64,000 nucleotides of DNA from Cerrena zonata (GCA_038087015.1 JASBNA010000026.1:124001-188000); one strand, 5' to 3'; shown: positions 45,157 to 58,259, counted from the stretch's first letter. Numbers and translations: made by a program. Notes: a model not told the origin generated them from the sequence alone.

Positions 45157-45563
45157 TGGAGGTTTTTGCACCCTTTCGACGGAAATCAGGTATGTATCAT
45201 CTTAATGGACCTCAGAGACATTGTAGTTCATACCAGTGTACGATACAGTACTTCTATACCTAAACATGCCCTTTTTCCGGCATAAAAGTCAGGAGAGATG
45301 TAGAAAGTTGAATACCAATGCGGCCCTCCATAGGCGCTGGCTTGACCTGAGCATCGTCAATGAGCCACAGTCGAAGGGACGAGATCCGGGATTATAGCGT
45401 TCGATGGACCCATATCTAATCGCACCTGTCTCTTGATCTAAGCCGCTACTAAGCGGAGTGGTGGTATGTGCATCTGCACTCGGGGTCCTGGCAGCGAACT
45501 TTTAGATGATGGATTCAAAATATTTCGGACTGGACGCCCCCCGATAAAAACCAACCATTTCTT
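45157..45563. other. spacer upstream of the transposase gene
   Basis: The 15-mer GCACTCGGGGTCCTG occurs at about 45137 and again at 45476. No ORF is supported. Confidence 0.4.
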
Positions 45564-48500
45564 GTGTTTGAGCTTTGGGTTTTCGAGATTTTTCTCGACT
45601 TGAAAAACCTTGACAGGGTTTCCGACACTCTCACGTCTCATCATCACTTCCACGATAGCGTACTTGCACAGGCAAACATGGTCTTAAGAGACCTAGACCT
45701 TATCAAGGAAGCAGAGTGGGAAAGACAGAAGTCCGAACTCACTACCTCGGTAGACGATTATGTTTTCCAAAATGGTATGCCGACATGCTCCAATTTCTCA
45801 GCAGAGACTCACTCTATTTCTAGAGCATAATATTGGACATCATGAATACCTCGAGAATCCGGCAAATAAACTCATATACATGTGCCACATCCTCGTCTTA
45901 ATGATGCATCTGCTCTTTGGTCTCACCAGGAGAGCAACCAGCGTTCTCATGCAAGGACTCTGTGCGATTGTACTCTTGGGATCCACCGCCCAGGCGACAT
46001 TACTGAACCACATTTCGGTTGACCTTATCACTATCTTCCACAAATATCACCTTGATCCTGTCATCCGCAGCTATGTTTGCTGTCCGCGATGCTTTGCTCT
46101 ATATGACCCAGATTCGGCACCACCGCAGTGTACCTTTCGCGAGTTCAACAACGAACCACGTTGCGGCGCCAGACTCTTCAAGACCCGTACTATTCGTGGA
46201 AGGGATCATGTAAAGCCTATACGTCTTTATCTTCATCAGGACCTCAAGGAATGGCTGGGTCGCTTGTTGTCACGTCCGGATATAGAGGAATTCTTGGGTA
46301 GACCGCCTCCTACGATGCTGACAAAATTCATGGAGGACATTTGGCACGGTTCTGTCTTGATGAAGGACTTTCGTGGCCCTGACGGGAAAAAGTTCCAGGT
46401 TCAAGAGGATGGATCTCTCCGTCTTGTTTTCGGTCTTGCAGTTGATGGGTTTAATTCTTATCGAAACATCCAAGCGAAGAAGAAAGCGACGTCTACTGCC
46501 ATCTATATGGTCTGCTACAATCTTCCTTCTGATATCCGCTATCTACCCGAGAATATGTACTTGGCTGGCATCGTACCCGGCAAGCCAAGTCTGGACCAAA
46601 TCAATCATGCCCTAGCCCTTCTTGTCGAAGACCTGAAATCATTCTGGTCACCTGGAGTACATTACACGCGGACCGCAAGATATTTGGCAGGGCGACATGT
46701 GAAGGCTGCTCTCATCCCTCTCATCTCTGATCTCCCCGCTGCACGCCAGGTTGGAGGTTCTGGCGCAGTCAAGCACCGGTTATTTTGCACCTGCTGCCTT
46801 CTGACTTCGGACGACATCGAGCAGTTTGATCTGTCCAGTTGGCCTCCCAGGACATGGGAGTTTCATCTCAAAGGTGTTAAAGCATGGAAGGAAGCTCGTG
46901 ATCGCAAGGATCGCAAGAAGATTTTCACGGAGTATGCCACTCGATGGTCAGCATTACTGGATTTACCCTATTGGAATGCAATCGATTTCACGGTGATCGA
47001 TTCAATGCACAATCATTACCTCGGTTTATTACAGAACCATCTTTGCGGCATCTGGGGTATGAACTTGAAGGCAGAGGACGGTGATGGGCACTCCCACCCT
47101 CAAAAAGAATCGCCACCTCTTCCCGAGTCCGAGTCAATGCAACTGGGAATTACCTTACTTGCTTCTGGCGATCGGCCTAAATTGTTGAAATTGCAGTACC
47201 ATGTCTTATGGCATCTTTGTGCTCAGCACGATCTTCGTCGAGCAAAGACCAGGAAGATGATGGTGACAGAACTCCTGAAATGGGTACGTCTTCTCAATCT
47301 TATCTCCCGACAAATCTAATTGGGATCCAGAGGCTCGAACAAGACCGGACGACGACATCTGTGGATCCACATCTCGAAGGAGAAAATGATATGCAGGTCG
47401 AGGTAACTATTCTTTCGAATATCGGAGTCTGAGATAATTTCTAACGAAAAAAGGGTAAATGCACATGATGCTAGCTCTTTGTCAAAATCAGTAGCTAGTC
47501 AGAGTGTCCCTTCGCCTAGATCTCTAGAGCATATCTCTCCATTCGAAACTGTACCTCCACGTCCTGGGATTGAAAACGACGAGGTACTTACCATCAGATA
47601 TATTTCAAACATCAATTTCTCACCCAGAATGGAGCAGGTAAGTGCATCACACAGTAGTGCCTCTTTGTCAGGGTCAGCTCTCAAGGCCGATCGTTCCTTA
47701 CGAATGAAATGCGCAAAATCTACTTTAATGAAGTACAAGAAAGAAGTCCTTGCGGAGCTCTGCCAATATTACAACCTACCCGCGTCGGGCACTAAAACAG
47801 GTGCTTATTGATCAGTTGACCAACGAGGCAAGTTTTGCTCTTGATTTTTCCGTATCGCAGAAAAATAACGTTTACAACTAAATACAGAGAGCTACGACAG
47901 CATCAGTGGGGGACGAGCCCCATCGCCCCCCCTCTCCAATCCCTTCTCAGAATTTGAAACCCGACAAACCAGAAAAACTCAAGTCTGTTATCGGCCATGA
48001 GGTCCTCGCCGCTATCCACAGCGATATGGAGGCGGCACAACTTCCCAGCTGGATGCAATCTGCGCCCAAGGATCTAGGAAGCATTGCGCATGGCAAACTT
48101 AGCGCGGATGAATGGCGAGTGGCATCCACCGTTCATCTCGTGTTCACATTGATACGTCTGTGGGGTCACTACGATGAAAACGAGCAGAAAAGACATATGC
48201 TCGACAACTACATGCAGCTTGTACGAGCTGTCAATATAGCCGGCTCGCTTCGTATCTCTGAGGAAGAAATCAAGGACTACGAGACAGCATTGCTTGATTA
48301 TCTTCGCGGCATGAAGAATCTGTACAAGGAAGCACCGATCACACCAAACCATCATATCGCAGTTCATCTTCCCGCTTTTCTTCGTAGGTTCGGTCCTGTC
48401 CACGCATGGAGAGCTTACGCCTTTGAACGATTCAATTACTTGCTGCAGAATACGAACACGAATAGGAAAACTCGATGACTTTAATTCTACAAGGCAAAGG

Positions 48501-49328
48501 CTGAGACACAGAAACTGGAACACAGGTCAGATGGAGACTACTTTCATAAACCAGGCTTGCCGCGCAGCGAATTTACAGGCAATTTTGCGCAATGGTGCCA
48601 TTCAGGGTACGATGGGAAAGGTCATAGATGCCTACACAAAAATCGTAAACGAGGATCCCAGAGGTACACGCATCCGTGATGCCTTCACCCTGAAGGACTC
48701 AAGTGATGAAATTGGAATACCATCAAAGCCACCTAATATCGAGCCTCTGGCGGACAAAGTATTCTCTGCGCTCCTCGGTCATCTTAACCGAGGTCATGGC
48801 AGTGCCTTGTATATCGATGAACGCGCAGGTTCACGATCCTTAGGTCAGCTCTTCCTGCACCGTACCAGCACTCAATGCAACCTCATCAGGATTGGCGGAG
48901 TTTCCTTTCAACCAGAACATCGCTCACCCAAAGATAGCAATATCGTATACTCTAATCGTCGAGCTCCATCTCAAGTGCATGCTGGCCGCATTCTATCGAT
49001 CTTCCTTCATCGACGTCCCACCGTGGCTGGTGCTCAGACCGAAGAAACATATATAGCGGTTCGTCGTCTGGTACCATTAACACATAACGATCAGAAGCAC
49101 GACAACTTTCGTAGGTACAATGATGGGGGTTCTCTGTGCTATGATAGCTACAAGGAAGACGTGGACATTATTTCTCCAAAGGAGATATTCTGTCATTTTG
49201 CTCGCACACCCATAACCTTGTCTCCTATAGGACAGCCGTGCGTCCATGTATTACCTTTAGATCGCGTACGTCTCATTCCACTCATGATCATTGAACTGGG
49301 AGCATTTTCTCATTATATTCTACTCTAG
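45564..49328 (+). pseudogene. tnp2-type (CMC/EnSpm) transposase gene, nearly complete, at least one frameshift
   Basis: Exons 45564-45774, 45824-47283 and 47331-47402 join in frame; 47479-47811, 47906-48478 and 48423-49328 follow. Core motifs are VCCPRCFALYDPDS (Cys pairs), LRLVFGLAVDGFNSYRN, STAIYMVCYNLPSDIRYLPE, LAGIVPGKPSLDQINHALAL, DLPAARQVGG, CTCCLLTSDD and IDFTVIDSMHNHYLGLLQ, as in Transposase_21/tnp2 proteins. Downstream are PSWMQSAPKDLGS, ITPNHHIAVHLP and HAWRAYAFERFNYLLQNTNT. One extra A near 48468 shifts the frame into QMETTFINQACRAANL. The junction between 47402 and 47479 is unresolved. It encodes a cut-and-paste transposase; the element's ends were not found. The extra A could be a sequencing error. 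Confidence 0.75.
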
Positions 49329-51770
49329 TTGTTACAGATACCGCGTAGCGCATTGGGATAATGTCATTGTATTTACCGGGCTGGGCGAAACAGACCTATA
49401 GCTAATAATGATTGCTCTGTACTCGCGAAGGGCGCACTTTCACCATCAGATCTTCATGGCTCATCGTGGCAAGCTGCACTAATACCACAGAAATGGAGCT
49501 TCTGACGGCCCGCAGCTATTTTGATGCTGGGTCCAGAGGTCAATGGACTCACCGACGTCGAGAGATGAAAACAAAGACGGGCCGAGAGGGGCAACAAGAA
49601 GGGGCCCGGGTGAAAGCGAAGAGGACGTAAACGATAATGAGACGTGCGTGTGAGGCGAAACGTCCTGCTGATCATTCTGAAATCATAGCAGGAGCGTTGC
49701 GGTCATTCGAGAGAGTTTCGGAGAAGGAGACATACCAGAATATAGAGATCGATTAGGATCAGTGCTATACATTCTTATGACTTCATCATTTCGAGTTGTA
49801 CAAATCAACGACACCCTCTCTTCAATAGTGGCATGAGGTTATAGACAGTACGCATTATTAAAGGTGATAACATTCATGACACTTGCTACGATGATGCGGT
49901 AAGTCAGGTCTTCATGTGAGACACATGGACACATCTCCTTTGGCAGCGAGTGACGGTCTCCGCCTGATGCTTCTCCTGAGGTTACACATTCCGCAGAGGA
50001 AAATGAAAGGGAAGCCTGACAATGGAACAAAAAAAGAAATGGTCTCATAATATTCGCGAGCAAATCATTATGGCGGAGGATTATTGCGATGCGATGTGAT
50101 ATTATTATAATTAGCTAATCTAGTAATCATGTTCAACCATAAGGACAGAAACAACGCAGACCTTTAACATTAAATCTTGTTTGTGTTTCGGCATTGCTCT
50201 CGGTAGAACACTCGTCAATTGGTCCCCGAGGTGCTCACATCAGCCCTGTCTGGATCAGAAATCCCCTTGCAGAGAATCGTCAAAAGGGTTCATCTGTAAA
50301 CTTGAGAACAAGGTTGGCGATCAGATTCCCGAAACCCAATCAAATGGGCGACGATAAGTAGACGCGGTTTAACATTTCACCTATAAACGTGGTCCTGAGG
50401 TTCGAAACCGGGATGTCGAAGTGCGATGGCTACGAATGGGAAAAGTGCCACTGACTCTTTGTATCTCTGGGAGTAGTACAATGGTGATTATAGACTTACA
50501 TCGACCATAATCAAGGTGCTCAGGTGTCAACATCAACTTTGTATACTCGATTGAATTGCTGCAGTTCAATGTACATTATTGAGATATAAGTGGAGGAGGA
50601 ACGTTACGCTATGAAGAGTCGCATCGCTATTTACGTGTGGTCTGGGCAAGGGATAGAGGACGAAAGATGAGAATTCTAGACATCAAATTCAGGACTCAGG
50701 ATGCGGAACGTAATGAGCAATCAAAGACGAGAGCCGGGTGTTATTACTCACAGGAGGATCATCGTATGTTCTCTACATCAGCTCCAAGGAGATACTCATT
50801 GGAAGTCCGTGGTGTGGAGTAATTGGGATTGGTCAGAGAGGTTCGCGAGTTCTGCAGGTAGAGACCACAGATGAGCGAATGGTATATGGACTCGTCCTAT
50901 ACGAAACGTGGGCGCTTTGAGCAGTACGGGTTATTGAGAGTTCTTGTGGTTTCGACACCCCAATGAAAAGTCTCCGTGGCAACAGGCACTTTTCCAAGCT
51001 CCTACTAGTACTAGTACTAGTAGTAACCATGATGATCGATGGTGTTCTTGAAACCCGTACGAAATTCCAGCGTCTAGAGACCTTCCATGTATGATGTAAC
51101 CCAATTTCCGCGATTTTTCCGGATAAATGCGATTAGATTAGATTGAGACCGGTCGGGTGCCGTATATACTACTGTATACGGGGAAGCTAACGGCACTAAC
51201 GGCTCATTGGAAGGAATTCTGGCCGAGGAATAGACTCACCGATATGATATGAGTAACGGCAAACGTTCATAGCACAGGTTTTCAAGAGGAACTAAGTAAA
51301 GAACTTCATGTTGGGGAGGTCCACTGGCACATACAAAGCAAAAGATCCGATATCGAGAGTCAAGATTTGAGAGACAGGAGCAGGAAGAACTTGAATATGT
51401 GCGGAACGGACCCTAACGGTCTCATGGCCTGCAGCCGCTGCATGTAATCTCAAACAGTATGATTCAATGATTGCAGACGAATGAACGCAAAGACAAGACC
51501 CGAGTGCAGAATCGAGGGCCATAGAATGAGCCGACCCGAAACTGGAGACGATATCTAAGCGACCACGTCCCCCCTCGGGAATCAGACATCATAACCAGCA
51601 CATATAGTTGTACATACAAAATAAAAATCGACCTCTGTCCACTAGTACTGGCAAGCACAGTCCTGGTAATATTTATCCCAACTCTGGTATAACATCCCCG
51701 CCGCATTCCTGCGATAATCTATCGACCCTTTAGTTTCATTCGATCGCTTATAATGGAATATATCTGTGAC
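49329..51770. other. no supported gene
   Basis: Short ORFs at 49412, 50637, 51292 (minus) and 51464 (minus) are unconvincing. A CTAGTA tandem of about four units lies at 51003-51023. Confidence 0.45.
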
Positions 51771-52597
51771 TTACATCCATAATTGACTAGCGTGTTCGAA
51801 CCAGTAATTCCCCTCGCTGACTCTTAGACGTCTCCGTTCGAACGGAGTTAGCGATTCCAGGAAGGTACGGTTATAGGCATTTTCGGGAAGCCCCCTGACC
51901 ACCTTAGCCACTGCTCCTGCTGTTTGTGCTGCCGTGGATGTACGTATTCGCGGCATTGCGCCTGGGCTCTGCCCGAATGGACCTAAGCGTTCTTTGCGAT
52001 AAGCAGCGTCAAAGACTCGCAGCCAAGGTGACAAGTTAGGTGCTCGCCATCGTTTTGGGAGTACTCGATAATGTCTAACACCACGGAATTGATCCTCTTC
52101 GTCACTACTCATCCCGTTCACCCCAAGCTTCTCGAGCATAGGAATATGACATGCGAGATCTGGGGACATCTCCGCTGCAGTCAATTGTTGTAGTAGGAGC
52201 TAGATTTCATGCATGAGTCCTCAACACGTTTATGAGATATGCAATCACCTACTAATCTCTTGCGTTCATCCCGAGCCCGTTTCCGAGCCAACGCCTGTTG
52301 GTACACTGGAGTCTGCATCTTTATATCAAATCTCTTGATCAGATAGTTGAGATGATTCTCGGCATGTAGAGCTATTCGATCCTCATCGTTCTCGTTGCAC
52401 CATCCAGATTCTAGATAGCCCGAAACGAAGACTCTGATGATGGACTGATTCCAGTCAGATCCAACCTTACCGCGTAAATCCGGTTTGAAGTCGTCGATGT
52501 CACAACATTCCCCATTTGTGCGGGTGTACTCTGAAACCTCATATTGTGAAGGCAGAGAGTCAATATTGAAAGGCTCTCTAGGGGAGAGCCGATTCAT
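51771..52597 (-). CDS. uncharacterised repeat-associated agaricomycete protein
   Basis: Exons 52597-about 52253 and about 52199-51771 join in frame across a 53-nt intron (GTAGGT...TCTAG). The start MNRLSPREPFNIDSLPSQYE is followed by VGSDWNQSIIRVFVSGYL and basic ALARKRARDERKRL. The second exon has LGVNGMSSDEEDQ, YRVLPKRWRAPNLSPWLRVF and AAYRKERLGPFG, then an Ala/Thr-rich linker. I remember proteins with GMSSDE...Y.V....WR....WLR..D as multi-copy in Agaricomycetes, with no known function. The gene has no lesion. It is downstream of, and on the same strand as, the broken DUF6589 gene. Confidence 0.6.
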
Positions 52598-52689
52598 GAT
52601 TTCCCTAAAGTAGCATCGGATAATTTTCTATAATTATAACGATGTGAGGGGATCAAAACCAGGACTGACTGGAAGGACGTATAAGCTGA

Positions 52690-55600
52690 TTATACATGCT
52701 CAGTGGTAGGCGTAGGTATACGGCGTGTACCATTACTGTAGTGTATTGGTTGGCACCTGTAGGTTTCTCCTTCAGCAACATGATCGAAATCGAGCTGTAC
52801 CGTTGCATCAAGGTTTTCCCGCCAATGCATCGACGTCTGTAGAAAATCCGCTATTTTTGCATCCCGAAGTATGGAGACTCCTTTGATCCTACTATCTGCT
52901 GTCTGAAAGTCTAGGTCACGACCACGGTGGTGTCGATGAAGGTCATGTTCACGAAAGATGCGCATTGCCTCTCGTAACTCGTTGTCCAGGTGAGGTTCTG
53001 CATGTCTCTTGGTGCGGGGCTTGATTTCGACAATGTTTTCCATCTCCTCCTTCAGACGTAGGAAATCGTAGACATGCATGGAAAGTACTTCTCGATACCA
53101 TTCATCATCGAACTCTTTCCCTTTATGTTGCGCTAACTCCTCAAGCCAGGGGTTGAAATGCTCTTGCATAAGGTCAAGCGGTAGAAAATGTCCCGGCTTC
53201 CCAGCAAGATTGACGAGCCAATTGTTGAATAGTGCATCGCGAGTGGATTTCGGCAGTTCATAATGTATCTTACAAAACATTTCCAAGAGATAGGAGGTGT
53301 AGTTTGAATTGCCTGCTCCAGCGAAGGTAAGAATCTAGACCTACAATGTAAGAGGTGAAGCGGAGCTGATAAATAAATAATTATGAGTCCATACCTTTAG
53401 CACCTCCCAGACACGTCCTATATCACCACTCGCAACTGCACTGCAGGCTTCCAAAAACAACAATCCATCCCGCATTAAGAGAATTGAATTGGCAAGAGCC
53501 CAATCCCCTTGGAAGATTCCATCATCGTTATCACTAGATGTATCTGAGCCCTCTGTGCTCATGGCCCGGGGAAGCGGAGTAGCTGATGGCTGTGGTACAG
53601 CAAACGGCGTGTTTGACCTAGACAGAGTGACAGGGTCTTCTAAGTTCTAATGCCTGTTGATAAGCCTGCGAGGTGGCACACTGACAAGCTAATTTCTGGG
53701 CAGCATCATGTATTTGTGACAGTGGTGGTGTGGAATCTAGCTCTTCGAAATACTTGACAAGGTTGTCTGTGTCAAAATGCACTCTATTTCAAACTTGTGA
53801 GTTATTTCCGGCCACAAATGATCGGATATCAAGATTGACGTACTCCCAACATTGCAAAATGTGTGCTTTGACAGCTACGTCAATGAGACGTGTATTTGAA
53901 TAGAAATCAACCTTCTTCAAGTGGGACTATTGATTGCTTTTGCGAGGTACGACAACGTTGAAGGATCGTTACTGTTTCGTTCACCCCATTGAGCTCCACA
54001 GATTCTACTGATATCGTGCCATTTGGTATGCCAGAGCTCGAGAATTTCAACAACAAATCGCATCGAATAGTAATCATCGTCTTGCCCTGAGAGGTATTTC
54101 TTTACCTTTCCCATGGCCTCGAATGACTTCCCATCACCAGACATGAACTGTATCCGATTGTTCAATGTTGCTTCAGTGATTCCCATCTCATCAAAGAAGT
54201 CTGTCACCGCTTCTTTCATGCCTTGCGTTGACACCTCGTTAGCGCTGTTTGTACCTAAGGGCTGTACCTTGCTATGGCGTGCAGGGTTGATTTGGTGTTT
54301 CTCTACGTCCTTGAAGCTCTCCTCGATGCCTTTGCGATGCGATACAAGAGTGGGGACAAATTGAATGAGTGTGTCTACGAAATGGAGAGCATAAACCTTC
54401 TCAAAGTGAGCCCAGTCAATTTCCTCGAGAATGACTTCAACACTGAGATTACGACGCTCGCCTTCGCTCAGTTTCTCCTCTCACTTGCGAAGATTGAAAG
54501 CGTCAGGATCACAGTCCTCCATCTCAATGACAGTGGCCCCTGTACCTGTAATCATCGCATTTCCGTTCCCGATCCTCTGGTCTCGTCGGCGTGCATAAGC
54601 TTGCAAATTGTCTAGGACACACCAACGTGAGATTATGTTTGTTGCCTGAAGCAGCTTCCGCTTTTGACGTGCCATTGTAACCAGGGAATTTCGGACGGTC
54701 GAGTAAGGTGGACATTGCGCAAGGCGACTCCCCACCCGATAGGTTGACTGGTGAGCTTTCGTTGCAAACAGGTATATTCCTCGGCACATTGGCAACAGAT
54801 TCACCCACTGATTCCGAGCAAACACGAGTTCGCTAAGGACACTCGCACACACCTTCATCAACAGAAATGGTGAGTATCTATCTCATGTTGTAATCTTTTC
54901 GAATTCACTCACAACGTTTTTTGGACGGTATTTCCCATCTCCCTCCGAGTCCTTTCCAGATGGTCGCATGAATCTCATTAAGAGGTTCCAACAAAGAGGT
55001 GCGTGCTTCTTGAATGTGTCCTCAAGTCTCTTTAGGGAAAAGCCACTGACAGCATCCCACGAGACAACTGGATCGTGTTGTGTACGTCGCCGCCGTTTTC
55101 TTCCCGCTCCCAGCGATGGTGTGTTGCACTCTTCAGGATGAGGCTGTGGATGTTGTTCGACAAATGGGTTTTCATTGGCACCTGGGACTTGTTGAGCGAG
55201 TGGGATGTCATCTTCTTCATCTTCCCACTCATCCTCATCATTCTCTGTCACACCGCCTTCAACACCTCCATCCTGTCTCGTAACCTCTTCGTCAATATCC
55301 TGTTCCTGATCCTCACCAGCGACATCTCCGTTATCTGTTTCACGTGAGGATGTTGCGCGTACCCTCAGTCCTGCCACATGTGAGATCAATACGTTGGACT
55401 CCTTTGAAGTACGCTCGATAATTTTCTCTATAGCAGGTCTGGCATGATTTATTTCCGAGGAGGGACTTGTCACTGAAAACATGTGATCACGTTCTGGGTG
55501 TCCTGGCTTTGGGTTGCTATATGTACTATTGTACATAAGTTCGACAATGCCCAACGGTAGGTGTTCGGTTTGACCAGACAGGAATTTTGATACTGCTTGA

Positions 55601-55896
55601 GTCCGAGAGCTCGACTCTATATCATTACCAAATAAGTGATACAGGAATTCACCGAGTGTCCATCGGACGTCGTGCTTAATACATGCGAGTACTGTATCGA
55701 GCTTTTCTTGGATGCTCCGTGGCTTTTTTCGTCCTGGGGTCGGACGGCTGCCTGATGCTAGAGACCGTGAGACACTTCTTCTTGGAGATCCTCTGCCTCG
55801 ACGTTGTCCTCGGATAGGTGTTGGAGTAGCAGGCTCGACAGACTGAGAGAGGCTGGCATAAAAGAAAGACGCGCACCGTCGGCAGGGCGGCATCAT
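52690..55896 (-). pseudogene. DUF6589-domain protein, second copy, broken
   Basis: The 5' exon (55896-54913) has RSVSRSLASGSRPTPGRKKP, LGEFLYHLFGN and a very acidic middle. The next exon starts at 54852 and has VLDNLQAYARRRDQRIGNGN, AMITGTGATVIEMEDC, then a TGA at 54481-54483 inside a frame that continues NLSVEV..EEIDWAHFEKV. A one-base shift near 53930 precedes KVDFYSNTRLIDVAVKA, and another near 53645 precedes EDPVTLSRSNTP. The end has FAGAGNSNYTSYLLEMF and NNWLVNLAGKPGHFLPLDLM. Comparison with 12833-16590 confirms exon order. Three independent lesions make this a pseudogene. Its 5' end overlaps the start of the LINE on the other strand. Confidence 0.75.
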
Positions 55897-55899
55897 ATG

Positions 55900-57296
55900 T
55901 TTTCTGCTATCTCCAGACGGGCACTACTTAATCGAACCTACTCCTCCGGAGCTGCCACCATCTGAGCTTGACAACATAGTTGTCCGTCTCATGGAGAAAA
56001 TTAAGTCACCGCAGGAACTTACCAATACCTTTTACGATCCTGTGTTTATACAATCCGACTCTCTCACAGTGTATGTTGATGATTCCTGTATCAACCAGGG
56101 GAAGCCGGATGCACGAGCTGGAGCTGGTGTATACTGGGGAGAAGGTTCACCTCTGAACAAGTCGGTCAGAGTGTATGGACCACAGACGAACAACAGAGGA
56201 GAACTATTAGCAGTGCTTACTGTTGTCAAGGATGCACCACCTGCTCGCATGCTGCGAATCTGGTCCGACTCCGAGTATACGATAAACTCTATATGCTGAT
56301 GGATGCCAAGGCACGAAGCTCAGGGATGGGAAGGTGTCAATGGTGACCTCCTACATGACATCTTCACTCTGCTCAATGCACGCCCTACCGCAGTTAGCCT
56401 CTATTGGCTGAAAGGACACATCGATCATATACATATACAGCACGACAAAGCGGATGAGCGTGCTCGTCTCGGAGCTAATCTCCCTGATGTTACCCCGCCT
56501 GCTGAACCACTACCTCGTCCCATAGGATGGGACGCTCGAGACGGCCAGACCCCCATCTCAGGACAGGTCAAGGCACACACCACTATGAACCGACCAGCTA
56601 CAATGAAGGACAACAATACTGACCACTCTGACGATCCGCCTATTCAGGGGGAATCTCTCCTAGATGCCAGAGAAAAGAACCTGCAACGTCTCCTGGAATG
56701 CTCATCAGATGCGGAGTTCCGGAAGGTGTGTAACACCTTAGAGAAGCTAAGACCCCAAACGTCTCGGGTAACGGTGGGACAACTGAAGAAGGTCTTTGAG
56801 AAACGCATGAACCCACCGACGACGCTACCAGATTCATTCGACAATGCGACTCATGCCCTAAACCATGGTGACTATCAACACCGCCCGCAGCGTTCGGAGG
56901 ATACTACAGCGGAGAGGTACTTCAGCAGACCAGTCACATCCTCTGAGATCACGGTCGCAAAGGAACACCGCCGGAAACACTCATCCAAAAGTGCTGTTGG
57001 ATTGGACAAGATCGGTTACCGCCAGATACTCCTGATGCTAAATGATGATCTTAGGGACCTCTTCAATACTTGTGTGTCAGAACTGGATGCATCAGATACC
57101 TGGCTTACTACGATCCTGACCGCTATGCTAAAGAGAAAGGTCAAAGGTCCCGCACTGAACGACCCTAACAACTACAGGACTATTGGACTCGAGAGCTGTC
57201 TTGTCAAGACACTAACCCTGCTCATAGACCGTAGGCTGCGAAAATGGTCGGATGAGCTGGATGCTGTCCCAAGTTCGCAGAATGGGTTCTTAGGAT
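55900..57296 (+). mobile_element. degenerate LINE fragment: RNase H then reverse transcriptase, one stop, 3' truncated
   Basis: The frame, open from about 55900, contains LTVYVDDSCINQG (D), TNNRGELLAVL (E), IWSDSEYTINSI (D) and, after an in-frame TGA at 56297-56299, WLKGHIDHIH and HDKADERARLGA (D): the D-E-D-D core of RNase H. The same frame continues through a linker and then the start of a reverse transcriptase: RRKHSSKSAVGLDKIGYRQI, TAMLKRKVKGP, NYRTIGLESCLVKTLTLLID, RRLRKW and SSQNGF. The catalytic YADD region is absent because another element starts at 57297. RNase H upstream of RT in one frame is uncommon. Confidence 0.7.
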
Positions 57297-57543
57297 ATGA
57301 TGTACCGTTTGTACATTTAGTATTCCACATATATTTCGGGTGCTTGCGCATATATTTCTGATGTTTGTGCATATTAATGCATATTTCTCAATATTCGGCT
57401 TTGCACATATACTATTCGCTGGTACTTACTGGACACATATATTCGGTGTTGGCACATGCATATTCGGAAGATGCATTCTCAATATTAGCCCTCCTATTCA
57501 GTGCGAGTTCTTAGTCTAATGCAAGTTTTATATTGTACATCAT
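57297..57543. mobile_element. 247-bp R1-like MITE inserted in the LINE
   Basis: It starts ATGATGTACC and ends TTGTACATCAT, a 9-bp inverted repeat (ATGATGTAC). The interior has TTGCGCATATATTTC and GTGCATATTAATGCATATT. It interrupts the reverse-transcriptase frame right after QNGFLG. The TSD is unclear. Confidence 0.55.
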
Positions 57544-58259
57544 AGAAAAGCAATGTAATACAAAATTATACTATTAGACCTCTAGTTGTCAACCCTCCAA
57601 GACCTTATTCCGTCCTCCACATTCCATGTTGTCAGCTTCTTGACAAAATTTACCTACCATCCTCATGTCTTGATGCTGCCATACCCAGGAAACTAGTGAT
57701 GAGAAAGTTGAATCAAACTGAAGTCAGCAATCAAAACTAAGAACCTGCCATACATACTGTTGCAATGTCCTACACACCAGGTAGTCTGCTAGTAGCCACC
57801 CCAGTTCCAGCACGCCCCGGTGATATTGAAAGCATGCCACCAGAGCTGATAGAGGTTCCTTGTATTGTGGGTAGAGCAGTAGATGGTAGAGAGGAGAGTG
57901 ACGGCGGAGACGAGAGCCACGACAAGAATGATCAGTGCAATGAGGATGATGATGATAGGAGCGAGGAAGAGGGATTCGACTTAACTGGGTGACAGTAGGA
58001 TTGATCGGGAGATATCACAATGCACGTGGGCTGTCACGTCACGTCATGGAGGACTTAGACAGAAAATCGAACGTTGGATTCAGAGGATACAGTAACAAGT
58101 TCATTACTATTAGTGCTTACCGTGTTGGATGGCTTAGTCAGAGCCCTACTACGACTAGTTAAGCCTCTTAGTAGCCTACTGAGGACTTAGTCCCTCAAGC
58201 CTCAAGGGCTACTGAAATCAATAGAATGACATTTGAATATGTACGAGTCGCTATTCAGA
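57544..58259. other. no supported gene
   Basis: A 75-codon ORF at 57765-57992 ends in an acidic stretch (NEDDDDRSEEEG) and may be real, but it has no motif. The rest has AGGACTTAG-type short repeats only. Confidence 0.35.

Noticed and set aside
45137..45490. the 15-mer GCACTCGGGGTCCTG twice, 340 bp apart, considered as a small LTR pair
   Set aside because: Homology does not extend beyond about 20 bp, and no LTR ends or primer-binding site are seen.
43099..49395. GCTGGGCGAAAC at 43.1 and 49.38 kb considered as ends of the tnp2 element
   Set aside because: The 12-mer is in direct, not inverted, orientation with no TSD, so it is likely chance.
50399..50415. B-box-like GGTTCGAAACC
   Set aside because: No A box at a suitable distance and no acceptor stem, so not called as a tRNA.
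57765..57992. 75-codon ORF with acidic tail as a gene
   Set aside because: No homology, no intron structure, and it lies among repeats. Kept only as a note in the intergenic entry.
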